A stretch of DNA of 5,159 nt, from assembly GCA_013816415.1 (NCBI GenBank), contig JACDEN010000250.1, positions 1 to 5,159 of the forward strand, in the 5' to 3' direction. Made by a program: the position numbers and the translations under genes. The notes under the pieces are model-generated. The model saw only the letters and a list, made by a program, of their open reading frames with translations, was not told the DNA's origin and did no database searches. This document shows, piece by piece, positions 4,179 to 5,159 of the stretch. Every line of letters begins with the position of its first letter. Within the stretch, counting starts at the first letter, position 1. The stretch is from Planctomycetota bacterium. Its GTDB lineage: Bacteria; Planctomycetota; UBA11346.

Positions 4179-5159
4179 CGATTCGCGACTGGCATCCGGC
4201 GGTCAGCGGCTGGTTCACGGCGACCCTCGGCGAACCGACCGCGCCGCAGCGCGACGGCTGGCCGCTGATCCGCTCCGGGCGCAACGCGTTGATCGCGGCG
4301 CCAACCGGCACCGGCAAGACCCTCGCCGCCTTCCTCACCGCGATCGACCGACTGGTGCAGCAGGGATCCGCCCTGGGTGATCGCACACAGGTGCTGTACG
4401 TCTCGCCGCTGAAGGCGCTCGGCAACGACATCCAGAAGAACCTGCAGGCGCCGCTCGCTGGCATCCGCGCGCGCGACGCGGCGGTGCCCGAGATCCGCGT
4501 CATGGTGCGTACCGGCGACACCACCGCGTCGGAACGCGCGAAGATGCTGCGCCGGCCGCCGCACATCCTGGTGACCACTCCGGAATCGCTCTACATCCTG
4601 GTCACCAGCGACGGCGGCCGCGCGATGCTGGCGTCGGTGCGCACGGTGATCGTCGACGAGATCCACGCCGTGGCCGGCGACAAGCGCGGCGCGCACCTCG
4701 CGTTGTCGCTCGAACGGCTCGAGGCGCTGGTCGCCGCCGGTCCGGGCGCGGGCAGGCTCCAGCGCATCGGCCTGTCGGCGACGCAGAAGCCGCTCGACCA
4801 CATCGCCGCCTTCCTGGTCGGGCGCGACCGCGCCTGCGAGATCGTCGACATCGGCCATCTGCGCCACCTCGACCTGGGCGTGGAGATCCCGAAGTCGCCG
4901 CTCGAGGCGCTGTGCTCGCACGAGGTGTGGGACGAGATCTACGAGCGCATCGCCGAGCTGATCACCGCCCACCGCACCACGCTGGTGTTCGTCAACACCC
5001 GCAAGCTCGCCGAGCGCATCGCCGCGCGCCTGAGCAAACGCCTCGGCGAGGACCGCGTCTCGTGCCATCACGGCAGCTTATCCAAGGAGCGCCGGCTCGA
5101 CGCCGAGCAGCGGCTCAAGGACGGCAAGCTCGCGGCGCTGGTCGCGACCGCGTCGCTCG
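4154..5159 (+). CDS. lhr: Lhr-like ATP-dependent helicase, N-terminal part (runs off window)
   Basis: 335 codons are visible; the gene continues past the edge. It is a superfamily 2 DEAD/DEAH-type helicase of the Lhr family: Q-motif region PTAPQRDGWPLI (28-39), motif I APTGTGKT (49-56), Ia SPLKAL (84-89), Ib TPESL (142-146), motif II DEIH (168-171), motif III SAT (208-210), motif IV LVFVNTR (277-283), HHGSLSKERR (305-314), and the start of motif V, ATASL (331-335). The run from 'LYVSPLKALGNDIQKNL' to 'VIVDEIHAVAGDKRGAHLAL' is highly Lhr-typical. Known Lhr proteins are 3'-to-5' single-strand DNA translocases that unwind RNA:DNA hybrids and are linked to DNA repair; full-length members reach ~1400-1500 residues. 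An in-frame TAG at 4142 and no earlier start after it fix the ATG at 4154. No Shine-Dalgarno is visible, and the ATG lies within a hairpin. All motifs in the visible part are intact. Confidence 0.95.
   Translation, partial: MPASCLHPTIRDWHPAVSGWFTATLGEPTAPQRDGWPLIRSGRNALIAAPTGTGKTLAAFLTAIDRLVQQGSALGDRTQVLYVSPLKALGNDIQKNLQAPLAGIRARDAAVPEIRVMVRTGDTTASERAKMLRRPPHILVTTPESLYILVTSDGGRAMLASVRTVIVDEIHAVAGDKRGAHLALSLERLEALVAAGPGAGRLQRIGLSATQKPLDHIAAFLVGRDRACEIVDIGHLRHLDLGVEIPKSPLEALCSHEVWDEIYERIAELITAHRTTLVFVNTRKLAERIAARLSKRLGEDRVSCHHGSLSKERRLDAEQRLKDGKLAALVATASL

Noticed and set aside
3803..5071. 422-residue minus-strand ORF
   Set aside because: It is antisense to the intact lhr gene, has R/H/D/A/V-rich composition typical of antisense frames in GC-rich DNA, and no domain; the plus-strand helicase motifs are unmistakable.

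Overview
The window comes from a GC-rich bacterium. The coding regions have strongly G/C-biased third codon positions, but the first ~110 bases are only about 45% GC by hand count. The proteins (an Lhr-type helicase, a single-domain response regulator, a DUF5063-like protein) and the intergenic repeats (TTGAACC-bounded elements, NTGCGATRG tandems, GATGAA microsatellites) suggest a Gram-negative environmental bacterium. A Xanthomonadaceae/Lysobacter-type gammaproteobacterium is my best guess, but it rests on general resemblance and is weak.

Layout: two gene clusters point away from each other across a ~640-base intergenic region. Left, on the minus strand and read from ~1963 down to 125, lie four small genes with gaps of 49, 78 and 50 bases: a four-helix membrane protein resembling LiaI/LiaF transmembrane regions, a 125-aa uncharacterised soluble protein, a 154-aa DUF5063-like protein, and a 164-aa membrane-anchored, probably periplasmic protein. 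They look like one operon of unknown function. At the left edge (1-117) is an AT-richer stretch that may belong to another gene; its coding frame cannot be fixed.

The intergenic region (2003-2641) carries a ~119-bp element bounded by inverted TTGAACC ends, a probable small structured RNA of about 90 nt made of three adjacent hairpins ending in a good intrinsic terminator, a 9-bp tandem repeat, and a REP-like hairpin.

Right, on the plus strand: an unrecognised 176-aa protein with an in-frame (GATGAA)6 tract near its C-terminus, an orphan CheY/Rcp1-like response regulator, a 111-aa beta-rich unknown protein, and the first 335 codons of an Lhr-family DEAD/DEAH helicase that runs off the window. 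The first two have clear Shine-Dalgarno sequences. The last two do not, and their start codons lie within inverted repeats able to fold into hairpins, possible translational control.

No complete, recognisable novel system is visible. The most interesting items are the candidate small RNA, the start-codon hairpins, the repeat element, and the unknown-function operon.
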